DNA of 64,000 bases from Luteolibacter sp. (GTDB taxonomy: Bacteria; Verrucomicrobiota; Verrucomicrobiia; Verrucomicrobiales; Akkermansiaceae), in contig JAUYNL010000029.1 of assembly GCA_030696085.1 (NCBI GenBank), forward strand, positions 62,001 through 126,000, written 5' to 3'. Shown one piece after another: positions 17,147 to 24,711 of this stretch (positions are counted from its first letter, which is position 1; each line of letters opens with the position of its first letter). The notes beneath the pieces are model-generated. The model saw nothing but the letters and a program-made list of their open reading frames with translations. It was not told the origin of the DNA and ran no database searches. A program made the position numbers and the translations under genes.

Positions 17147-18272
17147 TGCCGTAGGTTTGACGACTATCAACCGCTTGTCCAGTCAGAGCTTTCACCACAG
17201 ATTTTCCCACAACGGCGGCTAAATTCTTGGGAACTGCATTCCCAAGCTGACGCATGGCCTCCGTCCAACTGCCAAGGAATACATAGTCGTCGGGGAAAGT
17301 TTGGACACGAGCACTCTCTCTAACGGTAAGGTACCGCACAGAGCCATCAGGATAGAGAATCATGTTCTCACCGCCCGGAACTCCATGATCTCCGGCTTTT
17401 AGTGCCTTGGCTGGTCGATCCAAAGCGCTCCCTGTGTGCCCTGGATAAGTTTTCGCTCCTTGTTGAAATACGTGATTGTGCCAGTTCTTTGCGGCTCTTG
17501 ACGCTGGGGAAGGAAGATCTCGTATTGCTTGCTTGAGCGTGACCCATGGAAGCAACTCACTATTGGAATCCCTTTTGCCAAGAGTGTTACTTCCTCCCTT
17601 GTTGAGAAATTTCTTGTCCGAGTGCGTTGGGCAGGGAAACGACCAATCAGTCGTTATGTCCGAACGAAATCCGACAAAAAACACACGATGCCGCTGCTGG
17701 GGGATGCCGTAATCTGCCGCATTTGCCTGGTGGACATGAACCCTGTATCTCAAACCACCTGTCGAATTCCCGACTCTTTCCTTGTGTCGCTCAAGTCGCC
17801 GTAGGTTTTGATCCCAACTCACATTGTTGGAAGTCGGAAATTCAGGAAATTCCATTTGCAGCCTGATATACTCCACATAGTTGGAAAAAGCTGGTCGCAG
17901 TAGTCCGCGAACATTCTCGAAAATAAATGCCTGTGGTTGAGCTTCGGCGACGGCACGGATCGCTTGTGGGAACATGTCTCGCGAATCATTCATACCAGCC
18001 GCTTTTCCTCCCATCGAGAACGGCTGACATGGCGGACCTCCTGCTACAAGATCGATTCCACGATATTTGGTGAAATCTACTTCCCGCACGTCGCCGCGGA
18101 TTATTTTACAGCCATGAAGAGAGTGATGCCCCAATTTCTGATTATATAGCAGAGTTTCAACCGCTGCTGCGTTCCACTCATAAAGAGCTTTGTGCCGGAA
18201 TCCGGCATCGTGTAGCCCCAAAGCGAGACCACCCGCGCCTGAAAAGAGTTCAATAGATTCAAGTTGCTTCAT
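17133..18272 (-). CDS. DNA (cytosine-5) methyltransferase of the Eco29kI-type system
   Basis: 379-residue m5C methyltransferase that protects host DNA, presumably at the site cut by the neighbouring nuclease. Conserved motifs in order: I (SIELFSGAGGLALGLHDAG, SAM binding, residues 5-25), IV (VAGGPPCQPFSMGG, with the catalytic Cys), VI (FENVRGLL), VIII (QQRHRVFFVGF), IX/X (VRESARVQTFPD and LGNAVPKN). The ATG at 18272 precedes motif I directly. Codons further upstream in the same frame belong to the Mod remnant's DNA in another frame, so I exclude them. It lies immediately upstream of the restriction gene, giving methylation before cutting. No control (C) protein gene is visible. Confidence 0.95.
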   Translation of the reverse strand: MKQLESIELFSGAGGLALGLHDAGFRHKALYEWNAAAVETLLYNQKLGHHSLHGCKIIRGDVREVDFTKYRGIDLVAGGPPCQPFSMGGKAAGMNDSRDMFPQAIRAVAEAQPQAFIFENVRGLLRPAFSNYVEYIRLQMEFPEFPTSNNVSWDQNLRRLERHKERVGNSTGGLRYRVHVHQANAADYGIPQQRHRVFFVGFRSDITTDWSFPCPTHSDKKFLNKGGSNTLGKRDSNSELLPWVTLKQAIRDLPSPASRAAKNWHNHVFQQGAKTYPGHTGSALDRPAKALKAGDHGVPGGENMILYPDGSVRYLTVRESARVQTFPDDYVFLGSWTEAMRQLGNAVPKNLAAVVGKSVVKALTGQAVDSRQTYGNEAL

Positions 18273-18303
18273 GGGTTCAAAAGAACAGTTTTTATTTAGG
18301 CTG

Positions 18304-18708
18304 TCAATATTGAAAAGAGAGATTCTTTTGTGCAGGCACCTCGTTGTCGTCGATGTTGAGAAAGGCCGCGCCATCCTCAGCGAGCAGGTCGCGGGTGAGG
18401 GTGAGGCGCAGGAATATGAATTCGAGCCACTTTGAGTGCCGCCGGAGGTCGTCCTTGCCGGAGAAGCCGGGGCGCGGGGCGCGCAGCGCGTCGAAGTTGT
18501 CGTCCTGGATGAGCAGGTTCCGCCACGGCGGTGGGCCGCAGCAGAGTTCCGGCACCAGATCGAACGCCACATAATCGCCGTTGAGCTCCTGTTCCGCCTC
18601 GATGCCATCGGTTTCCCAGGCCAGCCCGTAACGAATCGCATCGCGGCGGGCACGGGCCTCCATCAGCCGGAGCGGATCCTCCTTGCTCAGCGAGTCGTAT
18701 TTCCCCAT
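18304..18708 (-). pseudogene. truncated type III/adenine DNA methyltransferase (Mod) with internal deletion
   Basis: 134 codons that align by eye with the N-terminus of Mod-type N6-adenine methyltransferases: an opening MGKYDSLSKEDPLRLMEAR, then LLIQDDNFDALR, KWLEFIFLRLTLTRDLLAEDG and the motif-like NIDDNEV. In intact proteins, between DNFDALR...G and the 'H-S-x-W-L-E-F' block, a segment of about 25-30 residues containing the catalytic DPPY motif is expected; here GFSG runs straight into KDDLRRHSKWLEF, so that segment is missing in frame. The protein then ends shortly after NIDDNEV, where the Eco29kI-type methyltransferase begins 31 bases on. It cannot be an active methyltransferase. Confidence 0.75.
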
Positions 18709-19025
18709 GGGTCGGCAAATCGTGAAATTTCGCACGGCGGAAGTGCGGTTCTCCGTTTCCTTCGTGATGCTGGAAACCCTACGTTTCCGCCGTGCCCGGC
18801 GGCGAGAGAAAAGAACCCGGTGAGTCAGTCATGCCATCGGTTTTCAAGGGGAATCCGGTTCTTTCACCGTGACCGGCAGAGGTCATGCGGGAGGGAGGAT
18901 GGCCGGCAGGGACCGGCGTCCGAAGCACCGGTAAATCGAGAAATCGCGGACGGCGGAAAGGGTCTTGAGCGCCCATGTGTGCCATGGGTCGGCTCGCATT
19001 GAGCCACCCGATCAAAGGTCTGGCA
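18709..19025. other. intergenic stretch behind the restriction locus
   Basis: Roughly 320 bases between the Mod remnant and a possible small antitoxin-like frame. Short leftward frames are present but none has coherent protein character. This stretch may be further debris of the replaced restriction locus. Confidence 0.35.
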
Positions 19026-19196
19026 TCAGCGAGATTCGCGACTTCCATAACCTTCGCGCGTGGAAAGATCCGCAGGCCCGGAAAACATCCCGACATTGGA
19101 TGAAGCCAGCTTGGCGAAATCGACGGCATCGGCTTCCATTTCGCGGGCGAGCGCCCGGCGCACGATCACCGACACGGGTTCTTCGCCCGCCTTCAC
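19026..19196 (-). CDS. possible small antitoxin-like protein or fragment
   Basis: A 56-codon frame with a GTG start at 19196. It encodes VSVIVRRALAREMEADAVDF, a short linker and MFSGPADLSTREGYG. The helix followed by a '(F/M)-x-G-P-x-D-L-S-x-x-E-x-Y-G' tail resembles the C-terminal part of CopG/ribbon-helix-helix antitoxins found in toxin-antitoxin pairs. The usual N-terminal DNA-binding strand is missing: in that phase stop codons precede the GTG, while a different phase just upstream reads [14 protein letters not shown] and then stops. It may be a frameshifted remnant of an antitoxin. No toxin gene is adjacent. Confidence 0.35.
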   Translation of the reverse strand: MKAGEEPVSVIVRRALAREMEADAVDFAKLASSNVGMFSGPADLSTREGYGSRESR

Positions 19197-19223
19197 TTTT
19201 TTCGCGGATGGGTTTCAAGATCT

Positions 19224-19685
19224 TCAGGGTTTTCCATAAACCGAGGCCGGATCGAACGATTTTCCGGGGCCGATCCATTCGAGTTTCGCGGTTTCGCCTG
19301 CGGCGGCGGGAGCGATCACCTTGCGGTAGAAACATGATCCGCGGCCGGTGTGGCAGGCACCGGCACCGATTTGCTCGACCATGAGAATGAGCGCGTCCTG
19401 ATCGCAGTCCGTGCGGATTTCCACGATGCGCTGGATATGGCCGGAAGTGGCCCCCTTGTGCCAGAATTCCTGGCGCGAGCGCGACCAATAGACGGCCTCG
19501 CCGATCTCCAGTGTGCGGCGCAGGGACTCCGCGTTCATGTAGGCGAGCATCAGCGGTTCGCGGGTGGTGGCGTCCATCGCCAGTGCGGGAATCAATCCAT
19601 CCTTGTCGAATTTCGGGGCGAAATCCAAGCCCTCTTCAAGCTCCGCCTTCCCTCCCCGCGGGGCAAATTCTGTGTGGCAATCCAT
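19224..19685 (-). CDS. hisI: phosphoribosyl-AMP cyclohydrolase
   Basis: 153-residue enzyme for the third step of histidine synthesis, opening the adenine ring of PR-AMP. Seen: [26 protein letters not shown], the block [18 protein letters not shown], and the zinc/magnesium-binding region [14 protein letters not shown] followed by [11 protein letters not shown] with its cysteines and aspartates. The protein is HisI only, without a HisE domain. It stands apart from other histidine genes, as is common outside Enterobacteria. Confidence 0.93.
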   Translation of the reverse strand: MDCHTEFAPRGGKAELEEGLDFAPKFDKDGLIPALAMDATTREPLMLAYMNAESLRRTLEIGEAVYWSRSRQEFWHKGATSGHIQRIVEIRTDCDQDALILMVEQIGAGACHTGRGSCFYRKVIAPAAAGETAKLEWIGPGKSFDPASVYGKP

Positions 19686-19867
19686 GGCCGGAAGGTGAAA
19701 TGCAGGCCACTGCCTGTCCAGCCCGCAGTGCCCTCATTCCTTCGCAAAAACCGGGCGGATCTTGACCCGGAAAGGAAATATGAGGGAAATCCAATGCGGC
19801 GCACGTCATTCTGTGCAGGGGCGTCCTGATGAAGGATTCGCTGCTTGCGGGCAACGCCCGAGGGCAA

Positions 19868-20237
19868 TGTGAATAACTTGGGAAAAACCGGATTCGTGCG
19901 GAAAAACCACCGATGAGCGGCCCGGCACCCGCCGGCGATCGCATTCCCGATTACAGCTTGGTGCAAAGAAACGACCGCCAAGACGCTCCGCATGTTTTTG
20001 CATTTGAGTCCGAAGTTTCAAGCAAATGTTCTTCCCGTATTGTGTTGTAATCCAATGGATTGAAAGGTTGTTCAGAAATGATTCCCAGGCTTTGCCGGGT
20101 TGTTCACATGGCCTTGAAATGGTCGCTGGTCGCTCATGGTGAAGCATCCGCCCATTGGCTGAAATCGCGGCATTATCAACGACTTGTCTGAGAACGAGGG
20201 GGAAAACAGTTTGTGAACAACTTGGGAAAATCCGAAT
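19868..20237. other. gene-free region with DnaA-box-like repeats (candidate replication or regulatory region)
   Basis: The stretch between hisI (19685) and the DUF6941 gene (20383) is about 700 bases without a convincing gene. It contains a 26-base imperfect direct repeat beginning TGTGAAyAACTTGGGAAAA at 19868 and again at 20212 (about 23 of 26 positions identical, 344 bases apart). The repeat core is the reverse complement of TTATTCACA or TTGTTCACA, close to the DnaA box TTATCCACA. Further copies or near-copies of TTGTTCA occur at 20068 (TTGTTCAGA) and 20100 (TTGTTCACA). This arrangement resembles bacterial replication origins or DnaA titration sites. No dnaA, dnaN, rpmH or gidA gene is next to it, so it is only a candidate. 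Confidence 0.4.
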
Positions 20238-20382
20238 GAATGAGCCGAAGGCACGAGTTCGCGAGGATTTTCAGAAGCATGCTCCTTTCGGCTTTACGGC
20301 GTCGGCGGATCGCTTCACAGAGAGGGCGCTTTCCGGCGGTATGCGCGGGGGGCAGTTTTCAAAAATCATCCAAACATCCATC

Positions 20383-20814
20383 ATGGACATTCAAATCGCC
20401 ACTCTTTGCGACTTCGCGGCTGACTACAACGGCAAGCTGGTCATCACTGGAACCTTCGACACCCTGGCGGCCCGCGCGGTGCCGGTCGTGCATCCATCCT
20501 GTGCCCTGGCCATGCGTTTCTGCTTCACGCCGGAGGATGCGGGACGCCACCAGCTTTCGATCAACATCATCAATGAGGATGGAGAATCGCTTGATCCCAA
20601 CAACATGCCGATCAAGCCGGACTTCGATGTGCAACTGCCGAAGAACGTGCCCTTCCTCACGCGCAACATCGTGATGAACCTTCAGGGCCTGCGCTTCCCG
20701 ACCGCCGGGATTTACTCGATCGACATCGGCTGTGACGATGAAATTCTGGTGCGCCTGCCGCTGCGCATCGTGCAGGTCTCCCAAGGCCCGAACGGTGAGA
20801 CCCAGATCGCCTGA
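20383..20814 (+). CDS. DUF6941 family protein
   Basis: 143-residue protein that begins MDIQIATLCDFAADYNGKL, continues with VITGTFDTLAARAVPVVHPS and ends in beta-strand-rich sequence with LPLRIVQV near the C-terminus. This fits the DUF6941 family: small proteins with an N-terminal 'x-A-x-L-C-D-x-A-x-x-x-x-G-K-L-x-I-x-G-x-F-D' pattern and a predicted beta-sandwich fold, of unknown function. I chose the ATG at 20383 because earlier in-frame codons are not conserved and lie in the repeat-rich non-coding region. A bidirectional terminator follows. Confidence 0.8.
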   Translation: MDIQIATLCDFAADYNGKLVITGTFDTLAARAVPVVHPSCALAMRFCFTPEDAGRHQLSINIINEDGESLDPNNMPIKPDFDVQLPKNVPFLTRNIVMNLQGLRFPTAGIYSIDIGCDDEILVRLPLRIVQVSQGPNGETQIA

Positions 20815-20835
20815 GGCGGCTGCCAGACCAGCATT

Positions 20836-20878
20836 TATCGAAAAAGGATCACGGGGAATCTCCGGTGATCCTTTTTTC
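20836..20878. terminator. bidirectional rho-independent terminator between DUF6941 gene and lpxB
   Basis: A hairpin with the 12-base stem AAAAAGGATCAC / GTGATCCTTTTT (20841-20852 with 20865-20876), a small GC inner part and a T-run on both sides. It lies between two converging genes (the DUF6941 gene from the left, lpxB from the right), so it can end transcripts from both directions. Confidence 0.85.
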
Positions 20879-20886
20879 GTGAGGCA

Positions 20887-22014
20887 TCACTCCAGCCAGG
20901 CGGCCACTGCGCGGGCGGCTCGTTCGTGGGCTCCCTTTTCTCCGAGTTTCCCCGCGGTTTCCGCGAGTTGCTCCTGCAGGGCCGCGCGCTTTTCAGGGGA
21001 CTCCAAAAAGCCTCTCAAGGAGTGCGAAACGACCATCGCCTCCGCATCCGCCTGGATGAATTCCTCGATGACCTGCCTGCCCGCCAGAATATTGACCAGC
21101 CCGATGTGCTCGATTTTCACCAGCATTCTCCCCAGCACATAAGTGAGCGGCGCCACCCGATAGACGAGGCAGTAGGGCAGCCCGTAATAAGCGGCCTCCA
21201 GTGTCGCAGTGCCGCTGGCGATCACCGCGCAGCAGGCCCGCTGCATCAGCGAGTGGCTCTCGCCGGAGCTGACCGTGATCCATGGATCCGCGCCGCTCTC
21301 CACCAGCAGGGCGCGGATCTGGGCGGCGAGTTTCGCCGAGGCCGCAGGCACCTCGAATTTCAGATCGCCGCGCCAGGCTTTGAGAAGCTGCGCGGTGCCG
21401 ATCATCATCGGAAACAAGCGGGCGACCTCCCGTTCGCGGCTGCCGGGAAACAAGCCGACCAGCGAGTCATCGCGCTGCGCGTCCGGCAGGCGTTTTTCCT
21501 CGAGCTCATCCACCAGCGGGTGGCCGACAAACGTGGTTTTCAAACCCGCGCTCTGAAAAAGCGTCTGCTCGAAGGGAAACAGACAGAGCATTTCATCGAG
21601 CATGCGCGCCATCTTGGGAATCCGCCCCTTGTGCCAGGCCCATACCTGCGGGCTGATGTAATAAACCAGCCGTGTCTCCGGGCACTCGCGCTTCACCGCC
21701 TCGGCAAAGCGCAGGTTGAATCCCGGGTAGTCGATCAAGAGCAGGACATCCGGCCGGAACGCCTTGAGATCCTCCAGCATTTCCGCGAAGCGCTGCTTGA
21801 ACCAACCGTAGCGCTTGAGCACCTCCCACACGCCCATCACCGAGGCGTCCTCCACCCAGTCGCGCAGGCCCGGGCCGGCCACCGCCGCCATTTCCGGCCC
21901 GCCCACGCCGTGAATCTCCACCGCCGGGACCATCGTCTTGAGCGAGCGCAGCAATCCCGCCCCGTGGGCGTCTCCGCTCAACTCACCCGCCACCACATAC
22001 AGCCGTTTCGCCAT
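20887..22014 (-). CDS. lpxB: lipid-A-disaccharide synthase
   Basis: 375-residue glycosyltransferase (GT19) that joins UDP-diacylglucosamine and lipid X to form the tetraacyl disaccharide of lipid A. Seen: an N-terminal YVVAGELSGDAHGAGLL, VLLIDYPGFNLRFAE, YYISPQVWAWHKGRIPKM, then VGHPLVDEL, GLFPGSREREVARL, and the nucleotide-site block ASGTATLEAAYYGLPYCLVYR. Its presence indicates a true lipopolysaccharide-type outer membrane. Start at the ATG at 22014; the longer frame upstream is not conserved. Confidence 0.95.
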   Translation of the reverse strand: MAKRLYVVAGELSGDAHGAGLLRSLKTMVPAVEIHGVGGPEMAAVAGPGLRDWVEDASVMGVWEVLKRYGWFKQRFAEMLEDLKAFRPDVLLLIDYPGFNLRFAEAVKRECPETRLVYYISPQVWAWHKGRIPKMARMLDEMLCLFPFEQTLFQSAGLKTTFVGHPLVDELEEKRLPDAQRDDSLVGLFPGSREREVARLFPMMIGTAQLLKAWRGDLKFEVPAASAKLAAQIRALLVESGADPWITVSSGESHSLMQRACCAVIASGTATLEAAYYGLPYCLVYRVAPLTYVLGRMLVKIEHIGLVNILAGRQVIEEFIQADAEAMVVSHSLRGFLESPEKRAALQEQLAETAGKLGEKGAHERAARAVAAWLE

Positions 22015-22066
22015 GCGCGTGAACGCTAGGGACGCGCCGGCCCGCTGGCCATGAAAAACAATCGCA

Positions 22067-23356
22067 TCACGGCATCCACAGCGGTCCGAGGAAATCGACG
22101 TACCAGGCCCACAGCCGCCATCCGCCGAAGGCCCAGGCGAAGGCTCCCATCGCGAGGAATGGACCGAAAGGCAGTTGCCTGCCAAATCCAATCCGCCCGA
22201 TCAGCGCCGCGATGATCGCGAACATCGAGCCCGCGAACAGCGAGAACAACACGCCGGTCCAGCCGAAAAACGCGCCGATCATTCCTAACAAATGGATGTC
22301 GCCCGCGCCCATCGCCTCGCGCGGAATCACCACCGAGCTGGCCGTGCCATCCAGCGATTTGAGTTTCGCCAGCGGATGCTGCGTGCCGTCCGGAAGCTGG
22401 ATTTCCGTTTCCCGGATGATCAGCGTGCCGCCGCCCACCGACTCGCCGTCCACCCGGATGTCGCCGGCTTCAACGAGCAGGCGGTCGGACTTGCGGCAGA
22501 ACATGTCCCACCAGGGAATTTCCTCCTCATCGATCACGAAACACATCGGCTCCGTATCATCCGCGGGTTCGCGCAGATGCCACCCGGCGGGTTTTTCAAA
22601 ACGAAGCTTCTTTTTTCCGAAGGCCAATTTTCCGAGTTCCACCACCAACCACAGCCCCACAAAACCGGAGAGCCAGCCGATGCCGCCGTGCTTCAAGCCC
22701 GGGAGCCAGCCGCCCGCCACGCCGGCCATCACCGGGATTTGCGGCCAGACCGCGCAGGCTCCCAGACCGACCAGCGAGCCCGCCCAGGTGAGCGAGGTCG
22801 GGATGATGAGGTGCTCCGCATCGATGAAGGTGATCGCCACCAGCAGCGCGGCCATGATCCAGAGAAAAACCACCACCTGCGGCGGGAAAACCTGCCAGAT
22901 GGCGACGAACAGCAGCGCCGTGAGCAGTTCCACGGCGAAGTAGCGGAACGCGATCCGCGCGCCGCACTCCGCGCATTTCCCGCGCAGTTGCAGCCAACTG
23001 ATGAGCGGCAGGTTCAGCCACATCGGGATCGGCTTCTTGCAGTTCGGGCAGAAAGAGCGCTTCGGCTCGTTCACCGACATGCCGCGCGGCACCCGATAGA
23101 TCACGACGTTGAGGAACGATCCGATGCAGGCACCGATGAGGAACGCGGGGATCAGCCAGATCCAATGGTCAAGTGGTGGATAGAACAAAGCGCCGCCATT
23201 CAATCCTCCAATTTCGCGCTGCCAAGAAGAAAGCGGAAGAGGTTGAAATGTATCCCAAAGCGCAGTGAAACGGCCTAACCCCCCGCCCGTCTCTCTTTTG
23301 GAAAACCCTTGGCACCGCCTTTGCGTGAGTCCCCAATCCAAGCGTGGATTGCTCAT
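22067..23356 (-). CDS. pilD: prepilin peptidase with a soluble insertion
   Basis: 429-residue type IV prepilin leader peptidase/N-methyltransferase (A24 family). Seen: GACIGSFLNVVIYRVPRGMS at the N-terminus, two Cys pairs (CPNCKKP and CAECGAR, a zinc-binding domain), the first catalytic Asp in TFIDAEHLIIPTSL, and the second in GAGDIHLLGMIGAFFG. Between the catalytic motifs lies a soluble segment of about 110 residues (AFGKKKLRFEKPAG... to ...SSVVIPREAMG) that ordinary PilD lacks. The start is uncertain: the ATG at 23356 gives a long N-terminal extension before the first membrane helix; an in-frame TTG at 23203 is another option. It starts 18 bases after the MATE gene ends, on the same strand. 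Confidence 0.88.
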   Translation of the reverse strand: MSNPRLDWGLTQRRCQGFSKRETGGGLGRFTALWDTFQPLPLSSWQREIGGLNGGALFYPPLDHWIWLIPAFLIGACIGSFLNVVIYRVPRGMSVNEPKRSFCPNCKKPIPMWLNLPLISWLQLRGKCAECGARIAFRYFAVELLTALLFVAIWQVFPPQVVVFLWIMAALLVAITFIDAEHLIIPTSLTWAGSLVGLGACAVWPQIPVMAGVAGGWLPGLKHGGIGWLSGFVGLWLVVELGKLAFGKKKLRFEKPAGWHLREPADDTEPMCFVIDEEEIPWWDMFCRKSDRLLVEAGDIRVDGESVGGGTLIIRETEIQLPDGTQHPLAKLKSLDGTASSVVIPREAMGAGDIHLLGMIGAFFGWTGVLFSLFAGSMFAIIAALIGRIGFGRQLPFGPFLAMGAFAWAFGGWRLWAWYVDFLGPLWMP

Positions 23357-23373
23357 CCGCCATCAAAATGGGA

Positions 23374-24711
23374 TCACGCGGGCGGTTTGGAGCACGCGCT
23401 GCGGTTCCACAAGCGCGGGCCCAGTGTCACGCATGCCACGAAAAGCCCCGCCGCGAGACCCCACCAGACACCGCAGGCTCCCAAGTCGAACCAGAAGGCC
23501 AGCCCCGCAGCCACCGGCAATCCGAACAACCAGTAGGAAACAAAGCCCATCACCGCGGGTACCCGGGCGTCGTGCAGGCCGCGTAACATCGCCGACGAGG
23601 CGACTTGCAGGCCATCGACCATCTGAAACACGCCGACGATGAGCAGCAGTGAGGCGCTTAGCCGAATCACCCCGGCATCGCGGGTGAAGGCCGCCGCCAT
23701 CCATTCTCCGAACAATAGGAACGAGGTCGCTCCCAGCAGCGCATAGCCGGTCACGAGCAGCCATCCCGAAATGGCGATGGGGCGCAGACGCTCCGTCGCA
23801 CCCGCGCCCTGCGCCTCTCCGCAACGAACCGTTAGGGCCATTGAAAGCCCGAGCGGAATCATGAAAGCCGTAGCCGCCAGGGTGATGGCGATCTGGTGCG
23901 CCGCCATCGATTCCGGCCCGAAGCGCCCCATGATCAAGCCCGCCAGCGAGAATGCCGAGACCTCGAAGAGCATCTGGGCGCTCGCCGGGAAACCGATCGC
24001 CAGAAGCCCGCGTATTTCACTGAAATGAGGTTTGCGCCACCAGCGTTGCGGCACCCATTCACGCAGGCCCTTCGCATGGCCCAGCCAGACGAACATCGCT
24101 AACAGAATGGCCGTGCGCGAGATCAGCGTCGCCCATGCCGCACCCTCGAAGCCGAGCGCGGGACAACCGAGTTTTCCATAGATCATCACCCAGTTCAGTC
24201 CGATGTTCAGGGCCACTCCGCCGAGGAAGATCCAGAATGGCGGCCAAGGCCGGTTCAGCGCGTCGGCATGGTTCTTCAAGGCGATGGACGCCAGCGCGGG
24301 CACCACCGAGGCCATCAGGATGCGGAAGTAAACCGCCGTCGTGCCGCTCACTTCGGGCGGCTGGCCGAAACGATCAAGATGCGTGGACACCAGCCACGAA
24401 AGCGCGAACAGGAACAATCCCAGCGCGGAGGCCAGGATCAATCCATGGCGGCAGCTCCCGCGCGCGCCGGGGGCGTCATTCGCGCCGCGGCAGTTCGAGG
24501 TGAACACCGAGACCGCCGTCAGAACCCCGATGCCAAACACGAAGGGCACATGAAACAACGAGCTCGCAAACGTCAGCGCGGCGAGTTCCGTCACGCCGAG
24601 CCGCCCGATCATCACCGTGTCCGCCACGCCTAACAACATCTGGCTGAGTTGTCCGATCATCAGGGGGAGCGCCAGCCGCAGCGTCAGCCGGGATTCATGC
24701 CAGAGCCTCAT
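23374..24711 (-). CDS. MATE family efflux transporter
   Basis: 445-residue membrane protein of about 12 helices, predicted to export drugs or cationic compounds with Na+ or H+ entry. Seen: LRLALPLMIGQLSQMLLGVADTVMIG at the N-terminus, the classical MATE start, and the pseudo-symmetric second half with GFPASAQMLFEVSAFSLAGLIMGRFG and MAAHQIAITLAATAFMIPLGL. Its start overlaps the end of the flotillin gene by four bases (ATGA), which implies translational coupling. Confidence 0.93.
   Translation of the reverse strand: MRLWHESRLTLRLALPLMIGQLSQMLLGVADTVMIGRLGVTELAALTFASSLFHVPFVFGIGVLTAVSVFTSNCRGANDAPGARGSCRHGLILASALGLFLFALSWLVSTHLDRFGQPPEVSGTTAVYFRILMASVVPALASIALKNHADALNRPWPPFWIFLGGVALNIGLNWVMIYGKLGCPALGFEGAAWATLISRTAILLAMFVWLGHAKGLREWVPQRWWRKPHFSEIRGLLAIGFPASAQMLFEVSAFSLAGLIMGRFGPESMAAHQIAITLAATAFMIPLGLSMALTVRCGEAQGAGATERLRPIAISGWLLVTGYALLGATSFLLFGEWMAAAFTRDAGVIRLSASLLLIVGVFQMVDGLQVASSAMLRGLHDARVPAVMGFVSYWLFGLPVAAGLAFWFDLGACGVWWGLAAGLFVACVTLGPRLWNRSACSKPPA

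Noticed and set aside
18273-18653. Upstream extension of the m5C methyltransferase frame
   Set aside because: The extension is Ser/Thr/Arg-rich and overlaps the Mod remnant in another frame; motif I follows directly after the ATG at 18272.
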